This document shows, in pieces, positions 33,527 through 41,455 of a DNA stretch of 64,000 bases. Below the pieces are notes generated by a model, which was not told the DNA's origin, ran no database searches, and was given only the letters and a program-made list of their open reading frames with translations. The DNA is from Syntrophales bacterium (GTDB lineage Bacteria; Desulfobacterota; Syntrophia; Syntrophales; UBA5619). The DNA is taken from contig JALNYO010000003.1 in assembly GCA_023229765.1 (NCBI GenBank), positions 1-64,000 of the forward strand, read 5' to 3'. Every line of letters begins with the position of its first letter. Position 1 is the first letter of the stretch. The translations under genes and the position numbers were made by a program.

Positions 33527-35284
33527 TTAATAGCGGATGACCAGAACCTTGGGGCCGTTGAAGATTATCGGCAAGATCCAGGCAGGCAAGTCGAAATCCG
33601 TCAGATATATTTGCTCGCCATCTTTTACGCTGCTGATGGCGGAAAAGGAAATGTCGAGCCGGCTTTTTACCCCCTCCTTGGGGATGCGGGAAGAAAAATA
33701 GTCGAAGGAGGCAGACAGCCCCGCCCCTCGGAGCACCGCTTCGATAAGGGACCTGCCCTTGTCGTTTTCTCCGATTGTTAGAAGCTCAAAGCCTGAATTG
33801 TTGAGGATTTTCATGAACTGGTCGGGCAGTTTTTTAGAATGCAATATCAGCTTTTGCTCGCCTTTGCGCAGCAGAAGATCTGCCGTTATGGAAAGATTGA
33901 AGCCGTTTTCGGCCTGTTTGAAGATCGCCACCTCTGCCTTGCGATGGGGTGGCTCCCCAAGAGCCTTCAGCAGTCTCTCCGCAAGGGCGATCCCCTGAAG
34001 ACCGCTTAAATCTTCCCGGACTATCTGTAAATTATCGGGTGGACTATGAGGCAGAATTTTCTCTTTGGTGATTTGTGTGACGGCAAGACCGTTTTGTTCG
34101 AGAAAAAGTTTTGCCGCTTCGGGCAAGGGCTGCTCGCCCAAAGCGAGCAGGAAAATACCCTGACGGTAGCTGCTGCCATCCGTTTTTCTGTTGCCGGAGA
34201 TGATCCAGTCGGGGGAGACGGCGATCTCTGGTTTGGCTGTCAGCAGCAAGGGTTTTTCAACGCGCGTCATACGGTAATTTTGCGCATGGCCGATGATTTC
34301 CCGCAATGTTTCGGCTGCGTTCTGCATTTCCAGGTTTGTCAGGAAATAATAGCTGCGCCAGTACTGGTGGATCAACTGCCGGACTTCATTAGGCAGTATG
34401 TTTTCATAGTCGAGAAAAACTATTGTTCCATCATCAAGTTCGACAGAAGGAATCAGCGAGGAGTCGATGCTTATCTGAGTAGCGTCCTGTAGAGGAATGA
34501 AATAACTTCCAGCAGTGTTGAGAGAGCCTTTCATCCCCTCTATTACGGGTCTAATGGAGAGCAGAAGCGTCTGCAGGGCCGGATGGGTTTTGGCAGCGGG
34601 CGTCTCTTTGGCAGATTGCTTAGATTCCGCTCCGTCAGCCCTGATCATCTCGGCGGGCAAAAGCAGCGTCCGTCCGGCCGGCAGGTTATTCATATCCGTT
34701 ATATCAGGATTTAATTTGAGGATATTGCGGTATGTCTCAATTGTCTCCTCCGGCGTCAACTGGCGGCCATTCCCTTCCGGTTTCAATTCGGCAAGGAGTA
34801 TCCTGCTGATAGAGTCGTTTTCCTTGATCAAATAGGGCGACAGTTTCTCGCCGTTCTGTTGTTGTGGGGGTGTGTTTGCCAGGGGAATGTCGGCCTGTTC
34901 GGATGACGGCAGAACGATCTTCTGGCCGGGATATATTTTATTGATATCCCGCAACCCTGGATTCAAACGTCTTACCAGGGACAGGGAAACCGGTTTGCCG
35001 CCGGGTATTTTTTTGAGGATTAAGAGGAGGGACTCGCCTTTTTTGACTACATGGACTTTACCGGCGCCTCTTCCGATTGTTTTTTGAAAGCTCAAGCGGG
35101 CGCTGTCCTGTCTGGCATCCAGGAAAGACGAGGGTAAAAAGGCGAGAAGAAGCAGGAGCAAAACGATAAAAGATCCCTTGCCCGGCAGCCCGGTTCTTTT
35201 GTGAAATCTTTGCTTTTTGGCGGTTTTCCCCGGGCCGCTGCTTTGGTTGTTTCCAGCAGTTAGCGGGCAAGTGCGACTTTCCAT
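33527..35284 (-). CDS. Membrane-anchored LysM-domain protein
   Basis: A 585-residue protein with a basic N-terminus and one membrane helix at about 37-55 (SFIVLLLLLLAFLPSSFLDA), then two LysM domains. The first is at about 76-127 (KVHVVKKGESLLLILKKIPG to GQKIVLP); the second at about 149-215 (YLIKENDSISRILLAEL to GRTLLLP). LysM binds peptidoglycan, so the rest faces the periplasm. The C-terminal 370 residues match no family I recognise. The ATG at 35284 has AAAGGAAAG upstream; a longer reading from 35341 is unlikely. It lies 18 bases downstream of nothing on its own strand and 18 bases before the PP-loop gene start, so the two may be cotranscribed. Confidence 0.8.
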   Translation of the reverse strand: MESRTCPLTAGNNQSSGPGKTAKKQRFHKRTGLPGKGSFIVLLLLLLAFLPSSFLDARQDSARLSFQKTIGRGAGKVHVVKKGESLLLILKKIPGGKPVSLSLVRRLNPGLRDINKIYPGQKIVLPSSEQADIPLANTPPQQQNGEKLSPYLIKENDSISRILLAELKPEGNGRQLTPEETIETYRNILKLNPDITDMNNLPAGRTLLLPAEMIRADGAESKQSAKETPAAKTHPALQTLLLSIRPVIEGMKGSLNTAGSYFIPLQDATQISIDSSLIPSVELDDGTIVFLDYENILPNEVRQLIHQYWRSYYFLTNLEMQNAAETLREIIGHAQNYRMTRVEKPLLLTAKPEIAVSPDWIISGNRKTDGSSYRQGIFLLALGEQPLPEAAKLFLEQNGLAVTQITKEKILPHSPPDNLQIVREDLSGLQGIALAERLLKALGEPPHRKAEVAIFKQAENGFNLSITADLLLRKGEQKLILHSKKLPDQFMKILNNSGFELLTIGENDKGRSLIEAVLRGAGLSASFDYFSSRIPKEGVKSRLDISFSAISSVKDGEQIYLTDFDLPAWILPIIFNGPKVLVIRY

Positions 35285-35317
35285 AGACTTTCCTTTTTTA
35301 GCCCGGCATTTCCCTGT

Positions 35318-35420
35318 AAACCCCCATGCCCTGGGAGGCACAACGAATGATGAAAGCGGAGCTTAATGTTCACAAAATATGTACATGCTGGAGGGACGCG
35401 CTCCGTCGCATTCGCAGGCC
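35318..35420 (+). repeat. REP-like element, family B copy 1
   Basis: The left block 35318-35355 (AAACCCCCATGCC...GATGAAA) matches 47420-47457 with two or three changes. The right block 35389-35420 (TGGAGGGACGCGCTCCGTCG) matches 45477-45504 and 47458-47488. Between them is a 30-base piece containing AGCTTAATGTTCA that also occurs inside family A copy 1 near 5190. Non-coding. Confidence 0.75.
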
Positions 35421-35429
35421 GATTGTTCG

Positions 35430-36620
35430 TTATTGACCACTCTGGAAATTATCGCGCAGCAGTTCCCGGGCGATGATAATCCTGCGGATCTCCGCTGTTC
35501 CGGCGCCCACATCCCAGAGCTTCTGGTCAAGGTAGTGGCGTGAAACCGGGTATTCACTGCAGTACCCATATCCTCCGTGAATCTGAACAGCGGCGTCGGC
35601 AATCTTCGTCCCCATCTCCCCGCAGAAAAGGAGGGCCGCCGCCGCCTTGCGATCAAGTTCAGTTCCCTTGCCGCCGACCTTTACAGCGAGTGAATCACAA
35701 TAAGAGGCGGCGCTGTAAGCCATCCATTTTGAGGCATTGTATCCCGTGTACATGTCGGCAAGTTTGCCCTGGATAAACTGGAACGAAGCGAGGGCCTTTC
35801 CGAACTGCACCCGCTCCTTTGCGTATTTGATGCTGAGTTCGAGGCAGGCCCGCTGCGAGCCGAGCGAACAGCCGCTCAAAGTTATCCGTTCCGTGCAAAG
35901 CCCATTGGTCAGAACGGAAACCCCCTGATTCAAGCCGCCGATCAGATTATCCTCCGGTATTTCCATATTATCAAAGGTGAGCAGGCCGGTCGGAGAGCTT
36001 TTCATCCCCCATTTGTGGATTTTTTCCCGATAAAAACCCTTCATATCCTTTGTCAAAAAATAAAATGCCGATATTCCGTGTGCCCCCAGCACCGGCTTGG
36101 TCTTGGCGTAGAAGACCATCAAATCGGCAACCGGTCCATTGGTGATGAATATCTTGCTTCCGTTGATGATGTAGCGGTCGCCCACCTTGAGGGCCCTTGT
36201 TGTCATCCCCATGGCGTCGGAGCCGGCATTGGGTTCGGTGATCCCCAGACAGCCGATATATTCGCCGCTGCAAGCCTTGGGGAGAATTTCCATTCTTTGC
36301 TCTTCTGTCGCATTCCGGCGGAAATTATCGAAGCAGAGGGTTTGGCTGGCGCCGACGGTCATCGCCAGGGCGTTGCTCACCCGCGCAATGGTTTCATACA
36401 AAAGCAGCGTGTCCACATACCCCAGGCCGGCGCCTCCGTATTTTTCCTCATAAGCTATGCCATTTACCCCTATTTTGCCGAGTTCCCGAAAGAGATCCGG
36501 CGGCATCCGGTCCTCCTCGTAGAGCTTCTCCATCTGCGGTTCCAGCCAGGACGAGGCCCAGCGCCATACGGTATCCTCAAGCATTTTCTGTTCCGGTGAA
36601 AGTTCAAAGCATAACGACAT
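35430..36620 (-). CDS. Acyl-CoA dehydrogenase, isovaleryl-CoA dehydrogenase-like
   Basis: A 396-residue FAD enzyme that oxidises an acyl-CoA to the 2,3-enoyl-CoA. Family motifs: GCLGITEPNAGSDAMG (124-139), the FAD contact WGMKSSPTGLL, and QIHGGYGYCSEYPVSR near 347-361. The usual catalytic glutamate of the YEGT position is absent (VGAGT at 371-375). Instead E244 in GLCTERITLS aligns with the catalytic glutamate of isovaleryl- and long-chain acyl-CoA dehydrogenases. A branched-chain or related substrate is thus likely, but the exact one is inferred. No ETF genes are nearby. Confidence 0.9.
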   Translation of the reverse strand: MSLCFELSPEQKMLEDTVWRWASSWLEPQMEKLYEEDRMPPDLFRELGKIGVNGIAYEEKYGGAGLGYVDTLLLYETIARVSNALAMTVGASQTLCFDNFRRNATEEQRMEILPKACSGEYIGCLGITEPNAGSDAMGMTTRALKVGDRYIINGSKIFITNGPVADLMVFYAKTKPVLGAHGISAFYFLTKDMKGFYREKIHKWGMKSSPTGLLTFDNMEIPEDNLIGGLNQGVSVLTNGLCTERITLSGCSLGSQRACLELSIKYAKERVQFGKALASFQFIQGKLADMYTGYNASKWMAYSAASYCDSLAVKVGGKGTELDRKAAAALLFCGEMGTKIADAAVQIHGGYGYCSEYPVSRHYLDQKLWDVGAGTAEIRRIIIARELLRDNFQSGQ

Positions 36621-37010
36621 AAATTCCCCCCTTTTTATTTTTTCCGTTTGTCTGATCCCGGCTTTGTATCCAAGTCAGGCAAAACTGACAGTTAATGATT
36701 TACACCCCTCTGTTTCACTATTAGCTTGATGGGGCATACCTGACATTTTGTAAAAGCAACCGTAACTGCTCTGGTTTTCAAGTTCACGGCGGACTTGAGT
36801 TTTTATATTTTCCGAGATCACCGTCAATAGGAATCCACAATCTAACCTTGAAACCCGTAACTTTGAGCCTGAATAATTACCATTTTTCAATGGCTGCTAA
36901 TTTACAGAACAAACGGGATTTGGATTTATACGATAAGCTTTTTGAAATGTACAGAGGGAAATACATCTATAATCGACCCCCAGGCGCAATTTTCATCAAA
37001 ATCACCGGGA
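36621..37010. other. Non-coding, AT-rich start of accessory island
   Basis: No convincing gene. The short open frames here lack ribosome-binding sites and known patterns. The presence of a plus-strand terminator at 37011 suggests that a small transcript or a gene remnant may lie in this stretch. Confidence 0.3.
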
Positions 37011-37042
37011 GGCCGCTTTTGCCCCGGCCAAAGCGGCCTTTT
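37011..37042 (+). terminator. Orphan rho-independent terminator
   Basis: A perfect 9-bp stem (GGCCGCTTT / AAAGCGGCC) with a 10-base loop, followed by TTTTCCTCTTTC on the plus strand. No plus-strand gene ends just upstream. Confidence 0.7.
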
Positions 37043-37105
37043 CCTCTTTCTAATATAGGCTATCCGGAAGTAACAAGGAAAATGGTTGCATAATTTATGT
37101 AAAGG

Positions 37106-37237
37106 GATGCAATTGCAAAACCATTTGTCATTCCCGAATGTCTCTATCGGGAATATGGTTTTTCAAGCAGTTAGAACCAGATTCCCGCTCAGAATCGTTG
37201 CGGGAATGACAAGAATGGGGAGTTTTGCAATTACCTC
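37106..37237 (+). repeat. Dispersed inverted-repeat element, family A copy 2
   Basis: A 132-bp copy nearly identical to 5139-5290 except for a missing ~20-base block. It has the same AATTGCAAAA ends in inverted orientation and two internal palindromes (ATTCCCG..CGGGAAT and ATTCCCGC..GCGGGAATGAC). No coding capacity. Confidence 0.85.
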
Positions 37238-37386
37238 AAGGGATTTACAAATAACGCAATGTATTTAACATAAGATATTGGAAGCAGGCAGGACATGAGT
37301 GCAAAGAGACAATCTTATGGTCATAGTCCGGCGTCCTGTGAATTACGGATCGTTGTGGAAATATCCGGAAACTTTAGAATAACTTG

Positions 37387-37513
37387 TTCCGCGCGACTGC
37401 GTCGCGCGGAATCGCGGCGCTGACTTCGTCAAGTGCCTTGCCCCGACTGCGCTCGTCGGATGTCCGCAGGCGAGCCTGCTCCCATCCGCCGTGCTCGCGG
37501 GTCAGCGCCGCGA
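37387..37513. repeat. GC-rich multi-hairpin element
   Basis: A perfect 11-bp hairpin (TTCCGCGCGAC, loop TGC, GTCGCGCGGAA, 37387-37411) is followed at once by a perfect 13-bp outer stem (TCGCGGCGCTGAC 37412-37424 with GTCAGCGCCGCGA 37501-37513). The outer stem encloses CCGAC-N7-GTCGG (37443-37459) and GGATG-TCC-GCAGGC-GA-GCCTGC-TCC-CATCC (37458-37487). The whole element is much more GC-rich than its surroundings and ends 20 bases before the toxin-antitoxin promoter. It could be a structured RNA, a protein-binding site, or a mobile palindromic element; I recognise no family. Confidence 0.65.
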
Positions 37514-37532
37514 ATTGGCCGGAAAAATCGAT

Positions 37533-37580
37533 TTGACATAGTCTGCAATGTGGATTAATATAGCTATAAAAAGCCACATT
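37533..37580 (+). promoter_or_regulatory. Promoter and operator of toxin-antitoxin genes
   Basis: TTGACA at 37533-37538, a 17-base spacer and TAATAT at 37556-37561. The -10 box lies within an inverted repeat AATGTGG (37547-37553) / CCACATT (37574-37580), with the palindrome TATAGCTATA between. This is a likely autoregulatory site for the ribbon-helix-helix antitoxin. Confidence 0.7.
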
Positions 37581-37593
37581 ATAGAGGTGCGAT

Positions 37594-37827
37594 ATGAGAA
37601 CCATTCAGATGACACTTGATGATGATCTTGTCACAGCGGTGGATCGCGTTTCAAAGGAGCTCCGAACAAGTCGTTCTGCTTTCGCAAGAAAGGCGCTTCG
37701 TGACGCCCTTGCGCGCTGCACCCTTGAGCAACTAGAACACAAGCATCGCCGGGGGTACGAGCGATACCCAGTTGCCGCCGATGAGTTCTCAGTTTGGGAA
37801 ACTGAGCAGGCTTGGGGTGATGAATGA
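37594..37827 (+). CDS. Ribbon-helix-helix antitoxin (MazE/CopG type)
   Basis: A 77-residue protein. The N-terminal 45 residues (MRTIQMTLDDDLVTAVDRVS then RTSRSAFARKALRDAL) form a ribbon-helix-helix DNA-binding domain. The acidic C-terminal tail (EFSVWETEQAWGDE) is the usual toxin-binding part. GAGGTG lies just before the ATG. Its stop overlaps the toxin start (ATGA), which couples their translation. It should neutralise the toxin and repress the promoter at 37533. Confidence 0.88.
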   Translation: MRTIQMTLDDDLVTAVDRVSKELRTSRSAFARKALRDALARCTLEQLEHKHRRGYERYPVAADEFSVWETEQAWGDE

Positions 37828-38135
37828 AACACGGTGAAATACGTTGGTACAAGTTCATCCCGCCAGATAAAAAGCGGCCAGTTTTAATCCTGACCCGAGA
37901 TTCTGTGTTGGAATACCTTGAAGAAGTAACAATCGCTCCCATCACAACTACAATCCGTAATATACCCTCTGAGGTATTTCTCTCGAAAGCTGACGGCATG
38001 CCCCAGGATTGTGCTGTCAATTGCGATCACTTGCAGACTGTTTCAAAGGGGAAGATTGGAGCATTGATCACATTTTTGCCTCTGCCCAAAATGGTTGAAA
38101 TTGGGCGTGCAATACGTTTTGCTCTCGATATTTAA
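37824..38135 (+). CDS. MazF/PemK-type endoribonuclease toxin
   Basis: A 103-residue toxin of the MazF/PemK/CcdB fold. It has the N-terminal GEIRWYKF, then KKRPVLILTRDSVLEYL, VTIAPITTTIRNIPSEVFL, and DCAVNCDHLQTVSKGKIG; the arginine in RPVLI and the Thr/Ser in TTTIR are the usual active-site area. It probably cleaves mRNA at a short motif. Start overlaps the antitoxin gene. Just downstream is an attC-like inverted-repeat structure, so the pair may be a gene cassette. Confidence 0.88.
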   Translation: MKHGEIRWYKFIPPDKKRPVLILTRDSVLEYLEEVTIAPITTTIRNIPSEVFLSKADGMPQDCAVNCDHLQTVSKGKIGALITFLPLPKMVEIGRAIRFALDI

Positions 38136-38144
38136 GATAGTAGC

Positions 38145-38272
38145 GGCCAACAATTGCATCCAGCCGACGGCCGGGTGCCTACGGTGGATTCCGTCCAACC
38201 TATAAGGATTGAGTCGACCCGCGAGCCAATTAAATTGTTGGCACGGACGTGATTGCGGGTCGAACTCAATCC
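38145..38272 (+). repeat. Nested inverted repeats, attC-like
   Basis: Ten bases after the toxin stop a core GGCCAAC (38145-38151) begins; its complement GTTGGCA occurs at 38237-38243, with the arms GCCAACAATT / AATTGTTGGC perfect over 10 bp. The spacing of 99 bases and the order of the cores fit an integron attC site, and AACAATTGCATCCAGCCGACG recalls... the first half of aadA-type attC sites (21 bases from 38149, given here only as position). A second inverted repeat, GGATTGAGTCGACCCGC (38206-38222) and its near-complement at 38255-38272, overlaps the right core. One position of each core deviates from the consensus. Confidence 0.45.
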
Positions 38273-38606
38273 ATTGTTCAACAAGCCCGATCATATTATA
38301 TGGGGTAAAGATTAGATTACGCAGGCGGGAAAAGAAGTTGTCTCGTATAAGATTTTCATTGATTTGTCTGATTTCTCCGCAACAAAACCCGTTCTTTGAC
38401 AAACAATCACCCTTCTTCCGGTTTTTCGTTGTTCATTTGCTTTGGTTTTGACCAGTGATTTCCAGTCTGGCGGCATTTACTCAGCCGCTTGCTGGAAGCG
38501 AAGCCTAATGTGGTGATTCCGAAAACAGCAATCCCTGCCCGTTCGTAAACGGCTTAAGAAAAGACAAAAAAGGGTAACGGTTTTTCAGTTTACGTCCGCT
38601 GTCCAT
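38273..38606. other. Non-coding spacer between cassette and IS91 remnant
   Basis: No gene seen. A small palindrome CCGTT-CGTA-AACGG lies at 38539-38552, downstream of the transposase end, where IS91-type elements can carry a terminal hairpin; the identity is not certain. Confidence 0.3.
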
Positions 38607-39176
38607 TTACCCCGGTTTCATCAAGGCAACGAAGGCTGCTGCTTCGACGGCGTAATGAAAAATCAACGCGCCCCGGCAATGGGGACAGTACGGCGCCGTT
38701 TTTTTCTCTTTTTTCGCAGCCTGATGTCTTTCCGCGAAGAATGCCAGGGACAGCTCTATCGCAGCCCTGATATCATAGTATGTTATCGATGAACCAGAAC
38801 CAAGAAAGCCGTAGTAGCGGATTTTCATGAACCCACAGGGTAAAACGTGCTGAAGATAGCGGCGGATAAATTCCATGACCTCAAGCGACATCGTGCGCCA
38901 ACGGGCGCTTCTCTGTTTTTTGTAACGAAAGGTTACCTGGCGCTGATGGACACCGACAATCCGACTGTCAGAAATGGCGACCTTGAAGACATAAGGGGCC
39001 AGATATTTCAAGCTTCCCTCGCTTTTGTCGACAGCCTGGGAATTGACATTCCAGGCAATTTGCCAGACGTCCGGATTGATCTGGTCAAGAAGCCCGGCCT
39101 TTTTCATCTCGTCCCGGAATTTGGCGCGAAATATCTCGGAAAGCGCCCTGACCGGCAGGAAGAAATCGATCCGCGA
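38607..39176 (-). pseudogene. IS91-family (Y2) transposase, 5'-truncated
   Basis: From an ATG at 39107 the frame gives 166 residues, but family-like sequence continues upstream to about 39176 (SRIDFFLPVRALSEIFRAKF before the ATG). It includes GSLKYLAPYVFKVAISDSRI, VTFRYKKQRSARWRTMSLE, EFIRRYLQHVLPCGFMKIR and YYGFLGSGSS, all typical of the C-terminal part of IS91/IS801/IS1294 rolling-circle transposases, ending with a CPHCRG zinc-like motif. The N-terminal half with the zinc finger and most of the catalytic domain is missing, so it is a remnant. It marks this island as formerly mobile. Confidence 0.85.
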
Positions 39177-39388
39177 AGTATTACAAAACAGAGAGCTTGC
39201 CGCGCGTTGCTTGCAATGACAAAATGGTTTTTTCGAGTTTTTACTGGAGCATCATAATTAGCGTTGAACTGTGTGCCGTGGATTTTAGCTTAACCCATAA
39301 GATACCAATGAATCCAAAAGCCACCGGATGGTTTCTGTTTTTCAATTTAATGATATTTCCGGCGCTTGATTGTATTTTCCCCCCTTGC

Positions 39389-39417
39389 TTGACAGGGGGC
39401 ATGGCCGTTACTATGCT
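39389..39417 (+). promoter_or_regulatory. Promoter of NEW3/ABC operon
   Basis: Perfect TTGACA at 39389-39394, 17-base spacer, TATGCT at 39412-39417, about 70 bases before the first gene. The rest of the 39177-39484 gap shows nothing else notable. Confidence 0.65.
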
Positions 39418-39484
39418 ACGGCCTCCGGGAAGTAACATTTACCATTATTATATCAAAGAGTAAGGAATAATTGAGGAGGTTGTA

Positions 39485-40696
39485 ATGGTTTGCGGGAAAC
39501 GAATGAAGAAATTATTTACAGGGGCATTTGTCTGTTTTTTGTTTTTGATGATTGTGGCGGCGGGCCCCGTGGCGGAGGGAAATAAGCCGGATGACCGCCC
39601 CGCGCGAGGGATCGCTGTCTATACGGATTACTCGGGCATCGCGGTGGCAACGGGGGAAAGCGTCCAGATGGAACTCACCCTGGAGAACAAGGGGAAAGCG
39701 GATGAAAATATCGATGTGGCGCTTGCGGAGGTTGCCCGGGGATGGAAGGCGACCTTGAAGGGCGCCCGCTATCAGGTGACCGGGGTGTATGTGCCTGCCG
39801 GAAAAACAAAAACCCTTTCCCTGAACCTCGAACCGGAAAAGGGAAGCGGGCCTGGTAAGTACTCCTTCCGCTTTGACGCGAAGACGGCGGATGGAAAATT
39901 CAGTTCGACGCATACCCTGAATGTAAGCGTGCAGGGAAGGAAGGTGGGGCTGGACAATATCCAGCTCAATGCCGCCTATCCGGTGCTCCGCGGGCAGACC
40001 GATTCCAAGTTCGAATTTTCCATAGACGTGCTCAATAAAAGCGAGATGGAACGCTCTTTTAATCTCTCTGCGGTCGGTCCGGAGGGATGGGAGATCAATT
40101 TCAAACCTGCCTATGAGCCCAAACAGATATCGACAATTCGGGTAAAGGAGGGGCAGAGTCAGACGATAGCCGTGGAGGTTTCTCCGAAGCCGGGCGCCGG
40201 GGCAGGGGAATACCCTATCGTCGTGCGGGTCAGCGCCAAGGAGAGCAGCGCCGAGGCGAAGCTGACGGCTGTCCTGACCGGTACTTACCGGCTCGACGCG
40301 GGGACGCCCAACGGGATTCTCTCGCTGGAGGCGTCTCCCGGCAAGACAGTTTCCTTTTCGCTTTTTGTGAAGAACAACGGATCCGCCCCAAACCGCAACA
40401 TTGCCTTTTCCTCGTTCAAGCCGGAGAATTGGGGAACAGCCTTCAAACCGGAAAAGATCGATGTTTTGGCCCCCGGCGAGATGAAGCAGGTCGAAGTAAC
40501 GATAAAGCCCGGGCAGCAGACGCTGGTCGGTGATTATTCCGTGGGCGTGCTGACCAGTGGGGAAAAGGCGGAAAAAACGGTGGAGATGAGGGTGACGGTT
40601 AAGGCCTCCTCCGCCTGGGGGTGGATCGGGATCGGTCTCATTGTCCTCGTTATTGCCGGGCTGGCTTTACTGTTCGTGAAGATGGGGAGACGCTGA
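39485..40696 (+). CDS. Membrane-anchored NEW3-domain protein
   Basis: A 403-residue secreted protein anchored at its C-terminus. After a signal peptide (KKLFTGAFVCFLFLMIVAAG) come about three Ig-like beta domains of the NEW3 type: SVQMELTLENKGKADENID, FEFSIDVLNKSEMERSFN, and TVSFSLFVKNNGSAPNRN, each followed by a WK/WE/WG block and a VPAGKTKTL- or LAPGEMKQV-like strand. A final helix (WGWIGIGLIVLVIAGLALLF) and KMGRR hold it in the membrane. It starts at 39485 with GAGGAGG five bases upstream, and is followed after one base by the ATPase gene. It probably works with the ABC transporter as a periplasmic partner; the substrate is unknown. Confidence 0.85.
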   Translation: MVCGKRMKKLFTGAFVCFLFLMIVAAGPVAEGNKPDDRPARGIAVYTDYSGIAVATGESVQMELTLENKGKADENIDVALAEVARGWKATLKGARYQVTGVYVPAGKTKTLSLNLEPEKGSGPGKYSFRFDAKTADGKFSSTHTLNVSVQGRKVGLDNIQLNAAYPVLRGQTDSKFEFSIDVLNKSEMERSFNLSAVGPEGWEINFKPAYEPKQISTIRVKEGQSQTIAVEVSPKPGAGAGEYPIVVRVSAKESSAEAKLTAVLTGTYRLDAGTPNGILSLEASPGKTVSFSLFVKNNGSAPNRNIAFSSFKPENWGTAFKPEKIDVLAPGEMKQVEVTIKPGQQTLVGDYSVGVLTSGEKAEKTVEMRVTVKASSAWGWIGIGLIVLVIAGLALLFVKMGRR

Positions 40697-40697
40697 C

Positions 40698-41453
40698 GTG
40701 GAGCGACCGGCCATTATCCAGATAGAGAATCTTACCAAGCGTTATGGGCCTCAGATGGCGGTGAGCAACCTGAATCTCGAGGTGGCGGAGGGAGAGGTTT
40801 TCGGATTTCTCGGACCGAACGGAGCGGGGAAAACCACGACGATGCTGATGATGCTGGGCCTGACGGAGCCGACTTCCGGAATGGTCAGGGTCTGCGGTTT
40901 CGATCCGGCGCGCGAGGCGCTGAGGGTGAAGGAGGTTATCGGGTATCTTCCGGAAAATGTCGGTTTTTACGAGGACATGGATGCGCGCGCCAACCTGCGG
41001 TTCATCGCCCGGCTGAACAACATCCCGGACAAGGTCTCCGCGGGAAGGATCGATCGCCTGCTTGCAGAGGTGGATTTGGCAAAAGAGGCGGACAAGAAGG
41101 TGGGGAGCTATTCGAAGGGAATGAAGCAGCGCCTCGGCATCGCCGAGGTGCTGATCAAGGAACCGCGCATTGCCTTTCTTGATGAACCGACGGTTGGTCT
41201 CGATCCGGAGGGAACGAACCGGATGCTCGATATGATCAGGAATCTCAGCCGGGAGCAGGGCATGACGATCTTCTTTTCATCCCATCTTCTGGATCAAGTG
41301 CAGCGCATTTCCGACCGGGTTGGGATTATGATCGGCGGGAAGCTCGTTGCCGCCGGCCCGCTCGCCGAACTTGCCGAAAAAGGTCTCGGCGTCAAGGAAG
41401 GCGAACTGTTCACGCTGGAAGACATCTATATGAAATATTTCAGGGAGGCGTAA
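40698..41453 (+). CDS. ABC transporter ATPase
   Basis: A 251-residue exporter-type ATPase. Walker A GPNGAGKTT near residue 40, Q-loop in IGYLPENVGFY, signature YSKGMKQRLGIAEVL, Walker B IAFLDEPTVGLDP and H-loop FFSSHLLDQVQ are all present. It starts with GTG at 40698, one base after the stop of the NEW3 gene, so it relies on coupled translation. It pairs with the permease that follows. Confidence 0.9.
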   Translation: MERPAIIQIENLTKRYGPQMAVSNLNLEVAEGEVFGFLGPNGAGKTTTMLMMLGLTEPTSGMVRVCGFDPAREALRVKEVIGYLPENVGFYEDMDARANLRFIARLNNIPDKVSAGRIDRLLAEVDLAKEADKKVGSYSKGMKQRLGIAEVLIKEPRIAFLDEPTVGLDPEGTNRMLDMIRNLSREQGMTIFFSSHLLDQVQRISDRVGIMIGGKLVAAGPLAELAEKGLGVKEGELFTLEDIYMKYFREA

Positions 41454-41455
41454 TT

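Noticed and set aside
36848..37093. 81-codon plus-strand frame in the island
   Set aside because: It reads through a perfect terminator hairpin, has no ribosome-binding site and no recognisable pattern.
37106..37513. CRISPR array
   Set aside because: The repeats here are palindromes of different kinds, not regularly spaced direct repeats with unique spacers, and no cas gene is present.
38239..38258. Possible sigma-54 promoter (TGGCACGGACGTGATTGC)
   Set aside because: The distance between the GG and GC elements is three bases too long, and the segment lies inside the attC-like inverted repeats.
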